Assembly: GCA_028101965.1 (NCBI GenBank)
Contig: JAOHMI010000015.1
Coordinates: 1-40,797, forward strand
DNA from: Bacteriovoracaceae bacterium
GTDB lineage: Bacteria > Bdellovibrionota > Bacteriovoracia > Bacteriovoracales > Bacteriovoracaceae
Direction of reading: 5' to 3'
Length of the DNA stretch: 40,797 nt
Below, in pieces: positions 17,623-26,501 of the stretch (positions are counted from its first letter, which is position 1; each line of letters opens with the position of its first letter). Both the position numbers and the translations under genes were made by a program. Under the pieces are notes generated by a model, which was given only the letters and a program-made list of their open reading frames with translations, was not told the DNA's origin and searched no databases.

Positions 17623-17941
17623 CTCAACTCATGTTACTTTTCATTCTTTTTTGTAGATATATTAAAGCCTTTCACAAACAAATTACGATTATACTCACAT
17701 TTTCAGATGAGCGAAAAACGAGCTTTTTCCTAAAATCGAATTTAATACCAGATGGAAGTCTAATTACTGAAGTTAATTCTCTTCACACTTTAAGGTGTAG
17801 AGTTTTTATAATTATCTGTTGAAGGTTCTATAGGCGCTTTTTGGAATAATGTGTGGGGTGTGTGTTCCACCATGAAGTGTGTAGAGTGGCGACTTTTCGA
17901 GGTTCACCCACCATAAATTTGTGAGATCGGTTTTATTTAAT
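17623..17941. other. Non-coding stretch between the ceramidase-like gene and tRNA-Leu
   Basis: This interval should carry the promoter of the leftward lipid operon and the terminator of the leftward tRNA. I see a GT-rich patch near 17850 and a second TTCCACCAT word matching the tRNA D-arm region, but no clear terminator or gene. An open frame at 17631-17822 has no Shine-Dalgarno and no recognisable product. Confidence 0.35.
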
Positions 17942-18025
17942 TGGTGCCGCAAGAGGGACTTGAACCCCCACGCACAAGGCACTAGATCCTAAGTCTAGCG
18001 TGTCTACCAATTCCACCATTGCGGC
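17942..18025 (-). tRNA. tRNA-Leu (anticodon UAG)
   Basis: On the minus strand the acceptor GCCGCAA pairs with TTGCGGC and is followed by A and an encoded CCA. The anticodon arm GCTAGACTTAGGATCTAGT gives anticodon UAG. A long variable arm (TGCCTTGTGCGT region) marks a class II tRNA, and the T-arm reads GGGGGTTCAAGTCCCTC. Length is 84 nt including CCA, as expected for leucine. Confidence 0.95.
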
Positions 18026-18155
18026 ATGCTTGTTAACCATTACTGGTCATTTGAGATCATCGAATATAATCTTTTATTGGGGTTTTTGGCAAGAGAAAAC
18101 ATAAAGATTCTTGCCATTTAATGCCGAATAAGGAAAAATTTTCCCATTCTTAAAC

Positions 18156-19280
18156 ATGAAAAAATACAATGTAGTCGATTTATTTTCAGGATGTGGTGGC
18201 TTCTCAAAGGGTTTTGAGATGGCAGGGTTCCATGCGCTTTTGGGCGTTGATCACAACAAAGATGCTTTAGAGACCTTTTCCCAAAACCATACGGAATCAA
18301 AGACCTATCACGGTGACATTCGGTTACTTTCAAAAGATAGACTAAATCTGCTTCTCGGAAATAAAAAGATAGATGTGGTTATCGGTGGCCCTCCTTGCCA
18401 AGGGTTTTCAACAGTGGGCAGAGGCGTGGCTAATGACCCCAGGAATCACTTATTTAATGAATTCGTACGTATTGTAGAAATTCTGCAACCTAAAGCGATT
18501 GTCTTAGAAAATGTTACGGGTTTATTGGCCCAAAAAAATGAAAAGACATTAATAAATATTTTCCGTTGTTTTCAAAAACTTGGCTTTTCTTTAGAAGCGA
18601 AAGTATTTCGGGCTGAAGAGTATGGAGTGCCTGAAATTCGACGTCGTACTATCATTATTGGTTATAAAAATGCCCCAAATGACTTTTTTCCTCAGCCTCT
18701 AAAGTCTAAAAAAGTTTTCACGGTAAATGATGTGCTTAAGAAAATTCAAAAAAGAAAAAATTTATCAAATCATGATATTGAGACTGCGATGATTCGCTCT
18801 AAAATTGATTTAGAACGAATTAAACGAATTCCTCCTGGTAAAGGGATTCGCTACGAAAAAGATGAGCAGGCTTATTTTACAAAAAAATTAAAGCTCAATG
18901 TGAATTGGGAGAAATTGAGAGAAAATCGTTTTCGACAAACTAAGTACTTTCGGCTTGATCCGAATAAACCCTCTAATACTATTTTGACGTCTCGAACGAT
19001 GTATTATCACCCCTTTGAGCATCGTCACTTAACTGCAAGAGAAGCTGCATCCATTCAATCATTTCCTTTAAACTTTAAATTTTCTGGTTCTTTAACATCA
19101 CAGTTTCGGCAGATAGGAAATGCTGTTCCTCCTATGATGGCTAAAAAAATTGCGGAAAGTATTATTGGAAATCTTTCTTCTAAAAAGCAATCCCTAAAAG
19201 GACAAAAACATTCTTTAAAGAAAATCTCCCATCATCGAAAGCATTTATCCAAAGATGCTTTTCGCTATATAAGGGATTAA
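18156..19280 (+). CDS. DNA (cytosine-5) methyltransferase
   Basis: A 374-residue enzyme with the ordered C5 motifs: motif I DLFSGCGG (8-15), motif IV GGPPCQGFS with catalytic Cys81, motif VI ENV (118-120), the EYGVPEIRRRTIIIG region as motif VIII, and motif X QIGNAVPP near residue 325. The target-recognition region lies between about 200 and 300. A basic Lys/His-rich tail of about 35 residues follows motif X. It methylates cytosine at C5 using S-adenosylmethionine. No restriction endonuclease gene is adjacent: upstream is tRNA-Leu and downstream the convergent DTW gene, two bases away. It is therefore a solitary (orphan) methyltransferase, or its partner has been lost. Confidence 0.93.
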   Translation: MKKYNVVDLFSGCGGFSKGFEMAGFHALLGVDHNKDALETFSQNHTESKTYHGDIRLLSKDRLNLLLGNKKIDVVIGGPPCQGFSTVGRGVANDPRNHLFNEFVRIVEILQPKAIVLENVTGLLAQKNEKTLINIFRCFQKLGFSLEAKVFRAEEYGVPEIRRRTIIIGYKNAPNDFFPQPLKSKKVFTVNDVLKKIQKRKNLSNHDIETAMIRSKIDLERIKRIPPGKGIRYEKDEQAYFTKKLKLNVNWEKLRENRFRQTKYFRLDPNKPSNTILTSRTMYYHPFEHRHLTAREAASIQSFPLNFKFSGSLTSQFRQIGNAVPPMMAKKIAESIIGNLSSKKQSLKGQKHSLKKISHHRKHLSKDAFRYIRD

Positions 19281-19281
19281 A

Positions 19282-19914
19282 CTAGTATTTTTCAGAATAA
19301 TTTAATAAATAGGCATTTCTGGCGAGCATAGTGTTGTGGTTAAAGAACTTTAAATTTTGTAAAAGTAAGTTCTTATTTTCTTCCTTATTCTCTAATACTT
19401 CTAATGCATAAGCAACTGCTTCAAGTGTACAGAAATGAGATGGATCTGTTTGCCGTCTTAGTTGATATGAACTTGTTATTTTTAAACTTTGGGCTAGCTT
19501 CACGCTTTGTATGTTATGCAAAAAGGTGTTTCTTCTTTTTACCTTTTTTGCTTGGGTCCAAGTACCGTCTGGAACAATTAGGTTGATTTTTTGATCTTGT
19601 GAAAGACGAATTTGCTCTAATGAAATGGCATCATTATCAGGATATAAAAACAGGTTTAATTGATTTTTTGATAAGATTGATTCGCTTTGTATTGGGTTGT
19701 CTTTTTGTCCATAATAAAACATTTGTGAACTTTGAGGGAGAGTTTGAGTTACTAAATTCACGGTGTTAGAGGAAAGATGGCGTTCCCTGAAGTGAGTAAT
19801 AAAAGTCAAATTTACTTTACTGTATCCAGTATGGATTTTATGACAAATACACCACATGGGAGTGAGTCTACACCTTTCACAACGTTTCTTAGCATTTATC
19901 CTTCTTTTGCTCAT
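19282..19914 (-). CDS. tapT: DTW-domain tRNA-uridine aminocarboxypropyltransferase
   Basis: The frame is open from a TTG at 19953, but the ATG at 19914 places the Cys motif where the family has it, giving 210 residues. The N-terminal zinc-type Cys set is RCERCRLTPMWCICH (Cys12, 15, 22, 24), and the signature PDGTWTQAKKV carries the DTW motif. FCTLEAVAYAL matches the usual STxEA-type helix. Family members transfer the 3-amino-3-carboxypropyl group of S-adenosylmethionine to uridine 47 or 20 of tRNA (acp3U). The gene is convergent with the methyltransferase gene. No Shine-Dalgarno is obvious. Confidence 0.8.
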   Translation of the reverse strand: MSKRRINAKKRCERCRLTPMWCICHKIHTGYSKVNLTFITHFRERHLSSNTVNLVTQTLPQSSQMFYYGQKDNPIQSESILSKNQLNLFLYPDNDAISLEQIRLSQDQKINLIVPDGTWTQAKKVKRRNTFLHNIQSVKLAQSLKITSSYQLRRQTDPSHFCTLEAVAYALEVLENKEENKNLLLQNLKFFNHNTMLARNAYLLNYSEKY

Positions 19915-20074
19915 AATTGTATCTAACTGATATTTGAATATTTTCCAAGTCAATTATCAAGATAGCCCTACAAGCTTTCTAGAACAAAGAAGAGAGACTA
20001 TATAATCTCTTCATGTGGACTGCATAAAAAATTGTTTGGGTGTAGAATTTTCTATTTATTTAAAAGTTAAAATC

Positions 20075-20965
20075 ATGAGAGACAATATTTATTTATATGC
20101 CGTGGCTTCAAACCTCTTCTTTGCATTAGGGTCACAGGTTTTTGCTTATTATTCACGAAAGTTTTCATCATTGTGGATGAACTTCTTTAAAGCAACAATT
20201 GCCATATTCTGTTTTAGCCTAACCCTAGTGTGGTTAGGGGAGTTCTCGCTGATATCACTCACTCCAATGCTAGTCTTTCTCACCTCAGGCTTTATCGGTT
20301 TAGGTATGGGAGATGTTTTTTTATTAAATGGTTTTGCGAAAATTGGACCCGGACGAACTATGGTGCTTTTTAGCTTTCAACCGCTGATCATAGGGATTTT
20401 ATCTTACTTTTTATTTGATCAATCAGTGGATGAGAGAAAACTAGTGGCAATTTTCTTTTTCTTGGCCTGTATTATTATTTTTGCCATGGAGTCATTTAGA
20501 GCGACGAAAAAATGGGATCTCAGTGGAATTCTCTACGCTTTTATAGGGATGACAGTTGATGCGATCGGAATATTACTGACTCGTTATGCTTTTGATTATG
20601 ATTCCAGCATTACAGCTTGGCAGGGAAACTTTTATCGTACGAGTGGAGCAATTTTGTTTTTCATTCTTTTGATTAACTTTAAACCTATTAACTTGGTACA
20701 AAATTTTAAGTCTCTTCATCTTGGGAGTAAGAGTATCGTCATCATAGGAGCTATACTTGGGACATTTTTATCTCTTGGGTGTTACCTAATTGCTATTCAA
20801 CAAGCGAATCTCGCAACTCTGACGGCCTTATCAATAAATGCTACTATTTTTGCTTCTCTTTTTGAGTGTATTATTTATAAAAAGTGGCCTTCTCGATACC
20901 TGATAATTTCATTTATCTTCTTTTTTGGGGGGATGAATTACCTTTTAGATTTAAATCTATTCTAA
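20075..20965 (+). CDS. EamA/DMT-superfamily membrane transporter
   Basis: The frame runs from 20015, but the ATG at 20075 removes a hydrophilic leader and starts at the first membrane segment; its Shine-Dalgarno is weak. The 296-residue product has about ten transmembrane segments arranged as two five-helix halves, with GLGMGDVFLLNGFAKIGPGRTMVLFSFQPL in the first half typical of EamA proteins. These are drug/metabolite transporters with varied and unpredictable substrates such as amino acids and metabolites. The gene is monocistronic. A hairpin overlaps its stop codon. Confidence 0.8.
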   Translation: MRDNIYLYAVASNLFFALGSQVFAYYSRKFSSLWMNFFKATIAIFCFSLTLVWLGEFSLISLTPMLVFLTSGFIGLGMGDVFLLNGFAKIGPGRTMVLFSFQPLIIGILSYFLFDQSVDERKLVAIFFFLACIIIFAMESFRATKKWDLSGILYAFIGMTVDAIGILLTRYAFDYDSSITAWQGNFYRTSGAILFFILLINFKPINLVQNFKSLHLGSKSIVIIGAILGTFLSLGCYLIAIQQANLATLTALSINATIFASLFECIIYKKWPSRYLIISFIFFFGGMNYLLDLNLF

Positions 20966-20985
20966 TTTTTTCAAGGAATTAGAAT
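20959..20985 (+). terminator. Hairpin at the end of the EamA transporter gene
   Basis: ATTCTAATT (20959-20967) pairs perfectly with AATTAGAAT (20977-20985) around a nine-base loop, and the gene's stop codon lies inside the 5' arm. No U-tract follows, so termination is only possible, not clear. Confidence 0.3.
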
Positions 20986-21058
20986 CTAAATAGGGGAATA
21001 ATTTTACCTACACTAAGAAACTGATTGAAGAAAATTAAAAAAAGACGATGATGAGTGT

Positions 21059-21313
21059 ATGAAAAAATTATTTATAAAACTACTTTTTGCTTCTATTCTA
21101 CTCGTGTCTGCTTCTTGCGCTACAAAAGGCTACTATGTTAAAAACGGAAAGTTTCATCCGTATAATAGTAGAGGTTTGGCCACACAGAAGGTTAAAATAA
21201 AATATAAAAATACATTTTATTATTTTGATACGGTTGAAGAAGCAGAGCATTTTCAAACGAGAGTTAAAAAAAGTAAGAAATTAAAAAATACTTTAAATTC
21301 AGTTGTAAACTAG
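21059..21313 (+). CDS. Small putative lipoprotein
   Basis: An 84-residue protein with a signal peptide and lipobox (SASC, Cys at residue 20). The mature 64 residues are basic, with a GYYVKNGKFHPYNSRG start and a helical C-terminus. No family is recognised. Its TAG stop shares the palindrome CTAG (21310-21313) with the stop of the convergent uridine kinase gene, so the two genes overlap by four bases. Confidence 0.6.
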   Translation: MKKLFIKLLFASILLVSASCATKGYYVKNGKFHPYNSRGLATQKVKIKYKNTFYYFDTVEEAEHFQTRVKKSKKLKNTLNSVVN

Positions 21314-21936
21314 TTTGCTTCAGAAGTGATTCTTTCCAAGATCTCTTTTAATTTTTGTTCGAAGTGATTACTTTCATTTAAAAACATATCAGCAAATTCT
21401 TTAGAAGGGTCGACAAATTGATCATGCATGGGTTTTACTTGGTTTTGGAATTGAGCAATTACTCCCTCTTTGCTTCTTCCTCTTTCTTTTACATCTCTTT
21501 CTAGTCGACGATTAAAGCGCAAGTCTTCACTAGTATCCACAAAAATTTTTAAATCAAAACAATTTCGCATAAATTGGTGATGAAAAATAAGAATGCCATC
21601 TACGATAATTATTTTTGTTGGTTCAATCGTAACTGCTTCCTTTTTTCGAGTATGAGTAGAGAATTCATATTCAGGCATTTTTATGGATTGATTTTCTTTG
21701 AGAGCAATTAAATGGTCTCGCATCAATTCAAAATCGAGAGCATCTGGATGGTCGAAGTTAACACTTCCTCCATCAAAGTCGAACTTAGCTGACTGATCGT
21801 GGTAGTAATTATCTTGATAGATCATTTGTGATGAAAGTTGTGATAAATGATTAACAAGTTTATGAGAAAGGTAGGTCTTTCCTGAGCCTGAGCCACCGGC
21901 AACACCAACAATAAAGATCTTTTGTTGTTCTTGCAT
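21310..21936 (-). CDS. udk: Uridine kinase
   Basis: A 208-residue P-loop kinase: GVAGGSGSGKTYLS (11-24) is the Walker A, followed by YQDNYYHD, FDFDGGSVNFDHPDALDF and the DGILIFH strand of the uridine kinase/PRK family. It phosphorylates uridine and cytidine to UMP and CMP. The start ATG overlaps the upp stop by one base (TAATG), so translation is coupled. It is the last gene of the URC1-URC4-upp-udk operon, where it would bring nucleosides into the same UMP pool used for degradation or salvage. Confidence 0.93.
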   Translation of the reverse strand: MQEQQKIFIVGVAGGSGSGKTYLSHKLVNHLSQLSSQMIYQDNYYHDQSAKFDFDGGSVNFDHPDALDFELMRDHLIALKENQSIKMPEYEFSTHTRKKEAVTIEPTKIIIVDGILIFHHQFMRNCFDLKIFVDTSEDLRFNRRLERDVKERGRSKEGVIAQFQNQVKPMHDQFVDPSKEFADMFLNESNHFEQKLKEILERITSEAN

Positions 21937-22562
21937 TAAGCTGATCCAAATAATCGATCACCTGCGTCTCCAATACCTGGAGAAAGATAACCATTATCCA
22001 TGAGTTCATCTTCAGCGCTTAAGCAAACAACTTTAACATCTGGATGAAAGAACTTGATCCTCTCAAGTGATTGTTTCGAAATGAGAACAGTGATTATTTT
22101 GATACTTTTAACTTGGTAATTCTTCAATCGATCTATGGCAGCAATCATAGTATCCCCTGTTGCCACCATGGGATCGCACAAGAGGATTTCACTATTTTCT
22201 ACATTTTTAGGAAGTTTAAAGAAATATTCCACAGTATTATTGATAAACTTGTCACGATAAATTCCAATATGACCTGCGCGGCAAAAGGGAAGAAAGTCTA
22301 GAATTGCACCAAGCATAGTGTTTCCAGCTCTCATGATGGAAACAATAACGGGAGGATCTATTACTCTTTCAACTTGAGCTGAGGTGATAGGGGAGGTGAC
22401 ATCAATTTTTTCAGTAGGATAATCTTTAATTGCTTCATATGCCAAAATTTGTGAAATCTCTTTTAAAATATGACGAAATTCAACTTCAGAAGTGGACTTG
22501 TCGCGGAGATATCCCAGCTTGTGGCGAAGTATTGGATGTTCTAATTGTGTTACATGATCCAT
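21936..22562 (-). CDS. upp: Uracil phosphoribosyltransferase
   Basis: A 208-residue enzyme with the PRPP-binding motif LLCDPMVATGDTM, the SIMRAGNTML segment and the uracil-binding GYLSPGIGDAGDRLFG at the C-terminus. It converts uracil plus PRPP to UMP. The length equals that of E. coli Upp. AAAGG precedes the ATG. It lies 14 bases after the URC4 gene and overlaps udk by one base. In the URC pathway uracil is first activated to UMP by this enzyme (URC6/FUR1 in yeast), which explains its presence here. Confidence 0.95.
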   Translation of the reverse strand: MDHVTQLEHPILRHKLGYLRDKSTSEVEFRHILKEISQILAYEAIKDYPTEKIDVTSPITSAQVERVIDPPVIVSIMRAGNTMLGAILDFLPFCRAGHIGIYRDKFINNTVEYFFKLPKNVENSEILLCDPMVATGDTMIAAIDRLKNYQVKSIKIITVLISKQSLERIKFFHPDVKVVCLSAEDELMDNGYLSPGIGDAGDRLFGSA

Positions 22563-22576
22563 ATAAAAACCTTTTT

Positions 22577-23794
22577 CTAAAAAACTGTTCCGTCACTTTG
22601 AATATTTATTGGGGGAGACATATCATCTCTAAATCCCTTAGCAATTTTTCTACCTGCGGCCCAAGAGCCCCCTTCTAACATATTGGGAAGGTAAAACTCC
22701 TTTGGAGAAAGATTAAGAATCTTACACACTTCAGGATGCATTTTATCAAGCAGGCAAATTGTCAATGCCCTCCATTCTATAATTTCATTTGAAGATGGGC
22801 TTAAGGGTTCAGAATATTTATTTTTATCCCGAAAAGAAATAACGTTTGTATCAACAAAAAGGCCACCATTTCGATATTCTGGAAGTCCGGTGAGACTTTC
22901 TACATTCTCAACTTTAATTCCGTTTTGTTCATAAACAGCCGCTAAGGAATAACTTAGCCACTGAAATAATTTATGAAATGGAATATAGTTCTGTGGATCG
23001 TTTTGATCTTCGTTATTATACGGGTAGAACCAGCAATCACCTAAATTCGTATTTTGAAGATTATACCTTGAAGGCCAAATATCATTAAAGTAGTAAATTA
23101 ATGTTTGAAGAACATCTTTTAAATCCACACTATTATTTTTTATTAAATTAATAAAGGGGTCAGAAATTCTTTGGTTAGGAAAAGCTGATTTAATTTCATT
23201 TCTTTGTAATTGTTTTCCAAGGTTATTGAGAAGTTGCAAGCGTCCATTAAGACCAACGATAGGGTTTGTCTCTTTGACCTGGAAAATTTCTTCTAAATGA
23301 TTTACATTCAAGGAGATTAAGTTGTTAGATGTTATGGCGAGATCTGGAAAATATGTATTCTTGGTAAAAGCATTTATGCTCGCTATCGCCAAACCTTCTG
23401 ACCGTTCAAAGATTTGATTACTTTTAACATCGAAATAACGCCAACCATTTCCAGCTCCAGCATCAATTAAAACTGAAAAAATATTTAAGTCTATTAAAGT
23501 TGCAATTTTCTCTTGCTGACTTCGTCCTTTTATCTCTTGCATCAACTCACTTAACTTGTCTGTATGGCCCACTTTAAAATGATTGTTTCTACAATGATAC
23601 GGAATTTTTAAACTAGGGTAGTTTTCTTTTGTCACATCAACAGTCAATTGAGCTGCAATTGAAAGGTTATCTAAGTTAACCTCAAAATGGCCTTTACCAT
23701 TAAGAGATTTATTTAAAATAATTTGTGATTTTTCACGAATGGTTTTAGGAGAAAATAAAAATGAAATTTCCGAAGGAAAATTAAAACTAGTCAA
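22577..23794 (-). CDS. urc4: URC4/DUF1688 uracil-catabolism protein
   Basis: A protein of about 405 residues of the DUF1688 family, recognised by DAGAGNGWRYFD followed by RSEGLAIASINAF, by the FYPYNNED segment and by the EWRALTICLLD helix near the C-terminus. The yeast homologue URC4 is required for the URC uracil-degradation route, but its exact reaction is unsettled. A GTG at 23800 would add two codons; the TTG at 23794 is better placed, seven bases after AAAGGA inside the end of URC1. Either start overlaps URC1, so the genes are coupled. It is predicted to be cytoplasmic. Confidence 0.88.
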   Translation of the reverse strand: MTSFNFPSEISFLFSPKTIREKSQIILNKSLNGKGHFEVNLDNLSIAAQLTVDVTKENYPSLKIPYHCRNNHFKVGHTDKLSELMQEIKGRSQQEKIATLIDLNIFSVLIDAGAGNGWRYFDVKSNQIFERSEGLAIASINAFTKNTYFPDLAITSNNLISLNVNHLEEIFQVKETNPIVGLNGRLQLLNNLGKQLQRNEIKSAFPNQRISDPFINLIKNNSVDLKDVLQTLIYYFNDIWPSRYNLQNTNLGDCWFYPYNNEDQNDPQNYIPFHKLFQWLSYSLAAVYEQNGIKVENVESLTGLPEYRNGGLFVDTNVISFRDKNKYSEPLSPSSNEIIEWRALTICLLDKMHPEVCKILNLSPKEFYLPNMLEGGSWAAGRKIAKGFRDDMSPPINIQSDGTVF

Positions 23795-25037
23795 GATCAC
23801 GTCCTTTGACTTTATCTAAATTTGTATCATCAACTTTATCATCGGTAAAATATCCCGCAGCTTTTTTAGCCTCAATTTCAACTTGCGCATCATCAGGAAC
23901 TAGCTCTTTTGGGATAGATAATCGATTTCCTACTTCAATACCAGAATTAACAATGGCATCATATTTCATATTGCTCATGGAATGAAGGTTATGAATTTTT
24001 TTAATTCCAAAATAGTGAAGATGATCAGGCATGAACTCTTGAAAACGAGCATCCACAACACCTGCGACACATTCAGTACGGTAGAAATACTTGTCAGCGG
24101 TATCACCACCTTCTTGTCTTTTTCGAGCATTATAAACTAGAAATTTAGTAACCTCTCCTAAAGCTCTTCCTTCTTTTCGAAAATAAATAACAATACCAGC
24201 TCCGCCTTTTTGAGCCGTTCGAGCGGCATCTTCAATTCCCCACATAAGGTAAGGTCGGCAAGTACAAATATCAGAACCAAAAACATCTGATCCATTACAT
24301 TCATCATGTACACGACAAGTTAGTTCGATATTTGGATTGGATAAATTTTTGGGATCACCAAAAATATAGGCAGTATTAGAACCGATAGGTGGTAATAAAA
24401 CTTTTAAATCTGGTCGTGTTACCAATTCTGGAAACATTCCTCCTGTTTCTTGAAAAAGGATTTTTCTTAATTCGCCTTCATCTATTTTTAATCTTTCTGC
24501 AATTCCAGGAAGAAACCATACGGGCTCGATAGCGACTTTGGTAATTTTAATATCTCCTTCTTTAGAGATAATATTTCCATCAGGGGTTAATCTTTTCTTG
24601 GCAATCGCTTCTTGGATTTCTGGTATTTTTAACCGAGCTTGAGTTATTGCAACTGAAGGACGGATGTCTAAGCCTTTATCAATTTGATCACTAAAATGCT
24701 CATTGATTTCTGCCCCCCAAGGGTCCATGGTTACAATTCGATTTTTTTCAAACCAGCTTGGATGAGGGCCAATTCTAACTGTTCCATGAGTATCCTTAAG
24801 ATCTGGTTTGTGTTCTTTTTGAAAGTGGCCACTTGCAATGGAAAGGGCTCGATAAACAGTGTAGCTTCCTGAGTGTGTACCAATGGCGTTACGATGGCTT
24901 TTATTGCTAATTGTGGCGATTATAGGGCCACGCTTTTTTGGATCTTCTTCATTCCAATTAATACGAGGGACTTCCTTAAATACATGTTCTCTATGGGAAG
25001 TAAGAACAACGTGACTAGATTTGGTGAATTTATCCAT
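23787..25037 (-). CDS. urc1: URC1, GTP cyclohydrolase II-like uracil-catabolism enzyme
   Basis: The frame opens at 25079, but the ATG at 25037 has AGGATG just upstream, giving 416 residues. The C-terminal half is a GTP cyclohydrolase II domain: the zinc Cys set in HDECNGSDVFGSDICTC (Cys247, 258, 260, spacing C-x10-C-x-C) and IYFRKEGRALGE (catalytic-type Tyr285 and Arg287/291). The N-terminal half of about 220 residues is the extension typical of URC1 and absent from RibA. Yeast URC1 acts on a uracil-derived ribonucleotide rather than GTP. Being followed by URC4 and upp makes the URC role far more likely than riboflavin synthesis. Confidence 0.88.
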   Translation of the reverse strand: MDKFTKSSHVVLTSHREHVFKEVPRINWNEEDPKKRGPIIATISNKSHRNAIGTHSGSYTVYRALSIASGHFQKEHKPDLKDTHGTVRIGPHPSWFEKNRIVTMDPWGAEINEHFSDQIDKGLDIRPSVAITQARLKIPEIQEAIAKKRLTPDGNIISKEGDIKITKVAIEPVWFLPGIAERLKIDEGELRKILFQETGGMFPELVTRPDLKVLLPPIGSNTAYIFGDPKNLSNPNIELTCRVHDECNGSDVFGSDICTCRPYLMWGIEDAARTAQKGGAGIVIYFRKEGRALGEVTKFLVYNARKRQEGGDTADKYFYRTECVAGVVDARFQEFMPDHLHYFGIKKIHNLHSMSNMKYDAIVNSGIEVGNRLSIPKELVPDDAQVEIEAKKAAGYFTDDKVDDTNLDKVKGRDLD

Positions 25038-25191
25038 AATACATCCTGAATTAATTATTGAAAGAAACAGATTAGACAATAGCTAACTAAAATTCAAATA
25101 ATTTACATCTAATTTTAGGAGTTTTCACGATTATTCATGGTTGCGTTAAGTTAATAGTGTACATGACCATCCTTATAACCAAATAGATTAA

Positions 25192-26001
25192 TTATTCGTC
25201 GTGAATAACCGTACAGCTGGCTTCATGTTGCGAATTTGTAACAGTATTCAGATTGTTTTGTTTTTGATTGAGAAAATGAAACTGGTATAAATCTCTAATG
25301 ATATAACCTACTCCATAGGGGATTGAGTATTTTCGACGAGACGTTCGTTTACGATCATGCTTATAGCCTAATTTGTGTGTCCATTCGTGAATTAGATTTT
25401 GAGCCATTTTTGCCTCACTCATTTTCCTATAATGGTAAAGGTTAATGTTTACAACTAAGCTTGAAGGGTACGTATAGCCAATCGTTGATGTTCGCTTATA
25501 GTACTTCTTTATTTTTAAATCAATTTCATGATCAGGGGAGCGGTTAGGATCTAATATTTCCAAACCATCTAAAAGTGAAAAATAGATTTCTTCATTACTT
25601 AAATCTTGGTTTTGTACAAAGACCTTTTCATCTTTGTATTGATGGTTAAGAACAGCTTGCTTGAATTGTTTGGAATTTATAATTTTTAATGTTTTCTCTA
25701 TGACACTTTCTAATTGCAGCTTCAGTTCAACTTCTTCAGAGAAGTTTTGGTATTCTAAATTAGAATTAAGGTGAATCTCATTGGATGGACTGAGAATCTT
25801 GCAATTATTTTGAGTTTCATCGCCATTATTCTCTATTATTGAGTCTGTATGAGTTTCTTTTATCTCATCTTCAAAGGGACAAGCAGATTCATTCTGGGGT
25901 AAAGAGTCCGGTGCTTGGGCGATCGGTTTTTTACAGGATATGGCTAGTAGCGTTAGCAGTATGAGCGAACATTGAATCTGTGAGTATGATTTCCCTATCA
26001 T
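25192..26001 (-). CDS. Lipoprotein with a metzincin-type zinc protease motif
   Basis: A 269-residue protein with a signal sequence and lipobox (LLAISC, Cys23), a long acidic, Asn-rich linker, and a C-terminal region containing HEWTHKLGYKH (His205, Glu206, His209, Gly212, His215). This matches HExxHxxGxxH, the zinc-binding signature of metzincin metalloproteases. No Met-turn is certain by eye. It is probably a surface or periplasmic zinc endopeptidase attached by lipid. AGGAAGG precedes the ATG. It is monocistronic, flanked by about 150 and 500 non-coding bases. Beyond the motif I recognise no family. Confidence 0.7.
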   Translation of the reverse strand: MIGKSYSQIQCSLILLTLLAISCKKPIAQAPDSLPQNESACPFEDEIKETHTDSIIENNGDETQNNCKILSPSNEIHLNSNLEYQNFSEEVELKLQLESVIEKTLKIINSKQFKQAVLNHQYKDEKVFVQNQDLSNEEIYFSLLDGLEILDPNRSPDHEIDLKIKKYYKRTSTIGYTYPSSLVVNINLYHYRKMSEAKMAQNLIHEWTHKLGYKHDRKRTSRRKYSIPYGVGYIIRDLYQFHFLNQKQNNLNTVTNSQHEASCTVIHDE

Positions 26002-26501
26002 TTTTTACCTTCCTGGCGAAAATTAATTGATAGTGAAATTTTAAATTGATTTAGATTAATTTATCCGCATGCGGCATGTTTGGGTAGTCAAGGAAGTGTT
26101 GGGGACGCTTTAATGGGGGGTTATAACTTTCAAAGAAGTCAGCTGGTCAAGAAAAGAAGGTAGGTAATAGAGGATTTTGATGGTTATTCTTATTCAAAAA
26201 TAACCCAGTGGTAGGTTTTTAAGGTAGGATAATGACTTCCCTTGCCCAGCTGATTATATATAGAGCAAGGTGTGTGCCAACTTATTTGACAGCTTAACTG
26301 ACTGAATTTCTAGGGATAATCTTGCAAGTGTTTAAAATCTAATCAATTGGAAAAGAGGAGCCCATTTGATCTTTTGGCCAGGTTGACCCTTGAAATCATT
26401 GTCCAAATGACACCATAGCAAAACTTTCATAATTTTGAGTTAGGCTAAAATTACCTGTCATTCCAATAGGTTGATAGTGCAAATAAGCAGGAGGGGATTT
26501 A
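26002..26501. other. Non-coding stretch, partly possible coding remnant
   Basis: The left part should hold the promoter of the metzincin-motif lipoprotein gene; I see no RNA gene or clear terminator. The right part (26396-26501, minus strand) holds an open frame that continues the downstream end of the neighbouring secreted-protein gene in another phase, reading YVNKSPPAYLHYQPIG... to a TGA at 26396. This may be a frameshifted tail or chance. Confidence 0.35.

Noticed and set aside
17631-17822. 63-codon frame between the ceramidase-like gene and tRNA-Leu
   Set aside because: No Shine-Dalgarno, no recognisable product, and it overlaps the likely promoter of the leftward operon.
17850-18020. 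Possible att duplication of TTCCACCAT near tRNA-Leu
   Set aside because: The match is only nine bases and lies in the D-arm part of the tRNA, not its 3' end, with no element between the copies.
23787-25037. Annotation as riboflavin-pathway GTP cyclohydrolase II (ribA)
   Set aside because: The long N-terminal extension and the adjacency to URC4 and upp identify it as URC1; no riboflavin gene is nearby.
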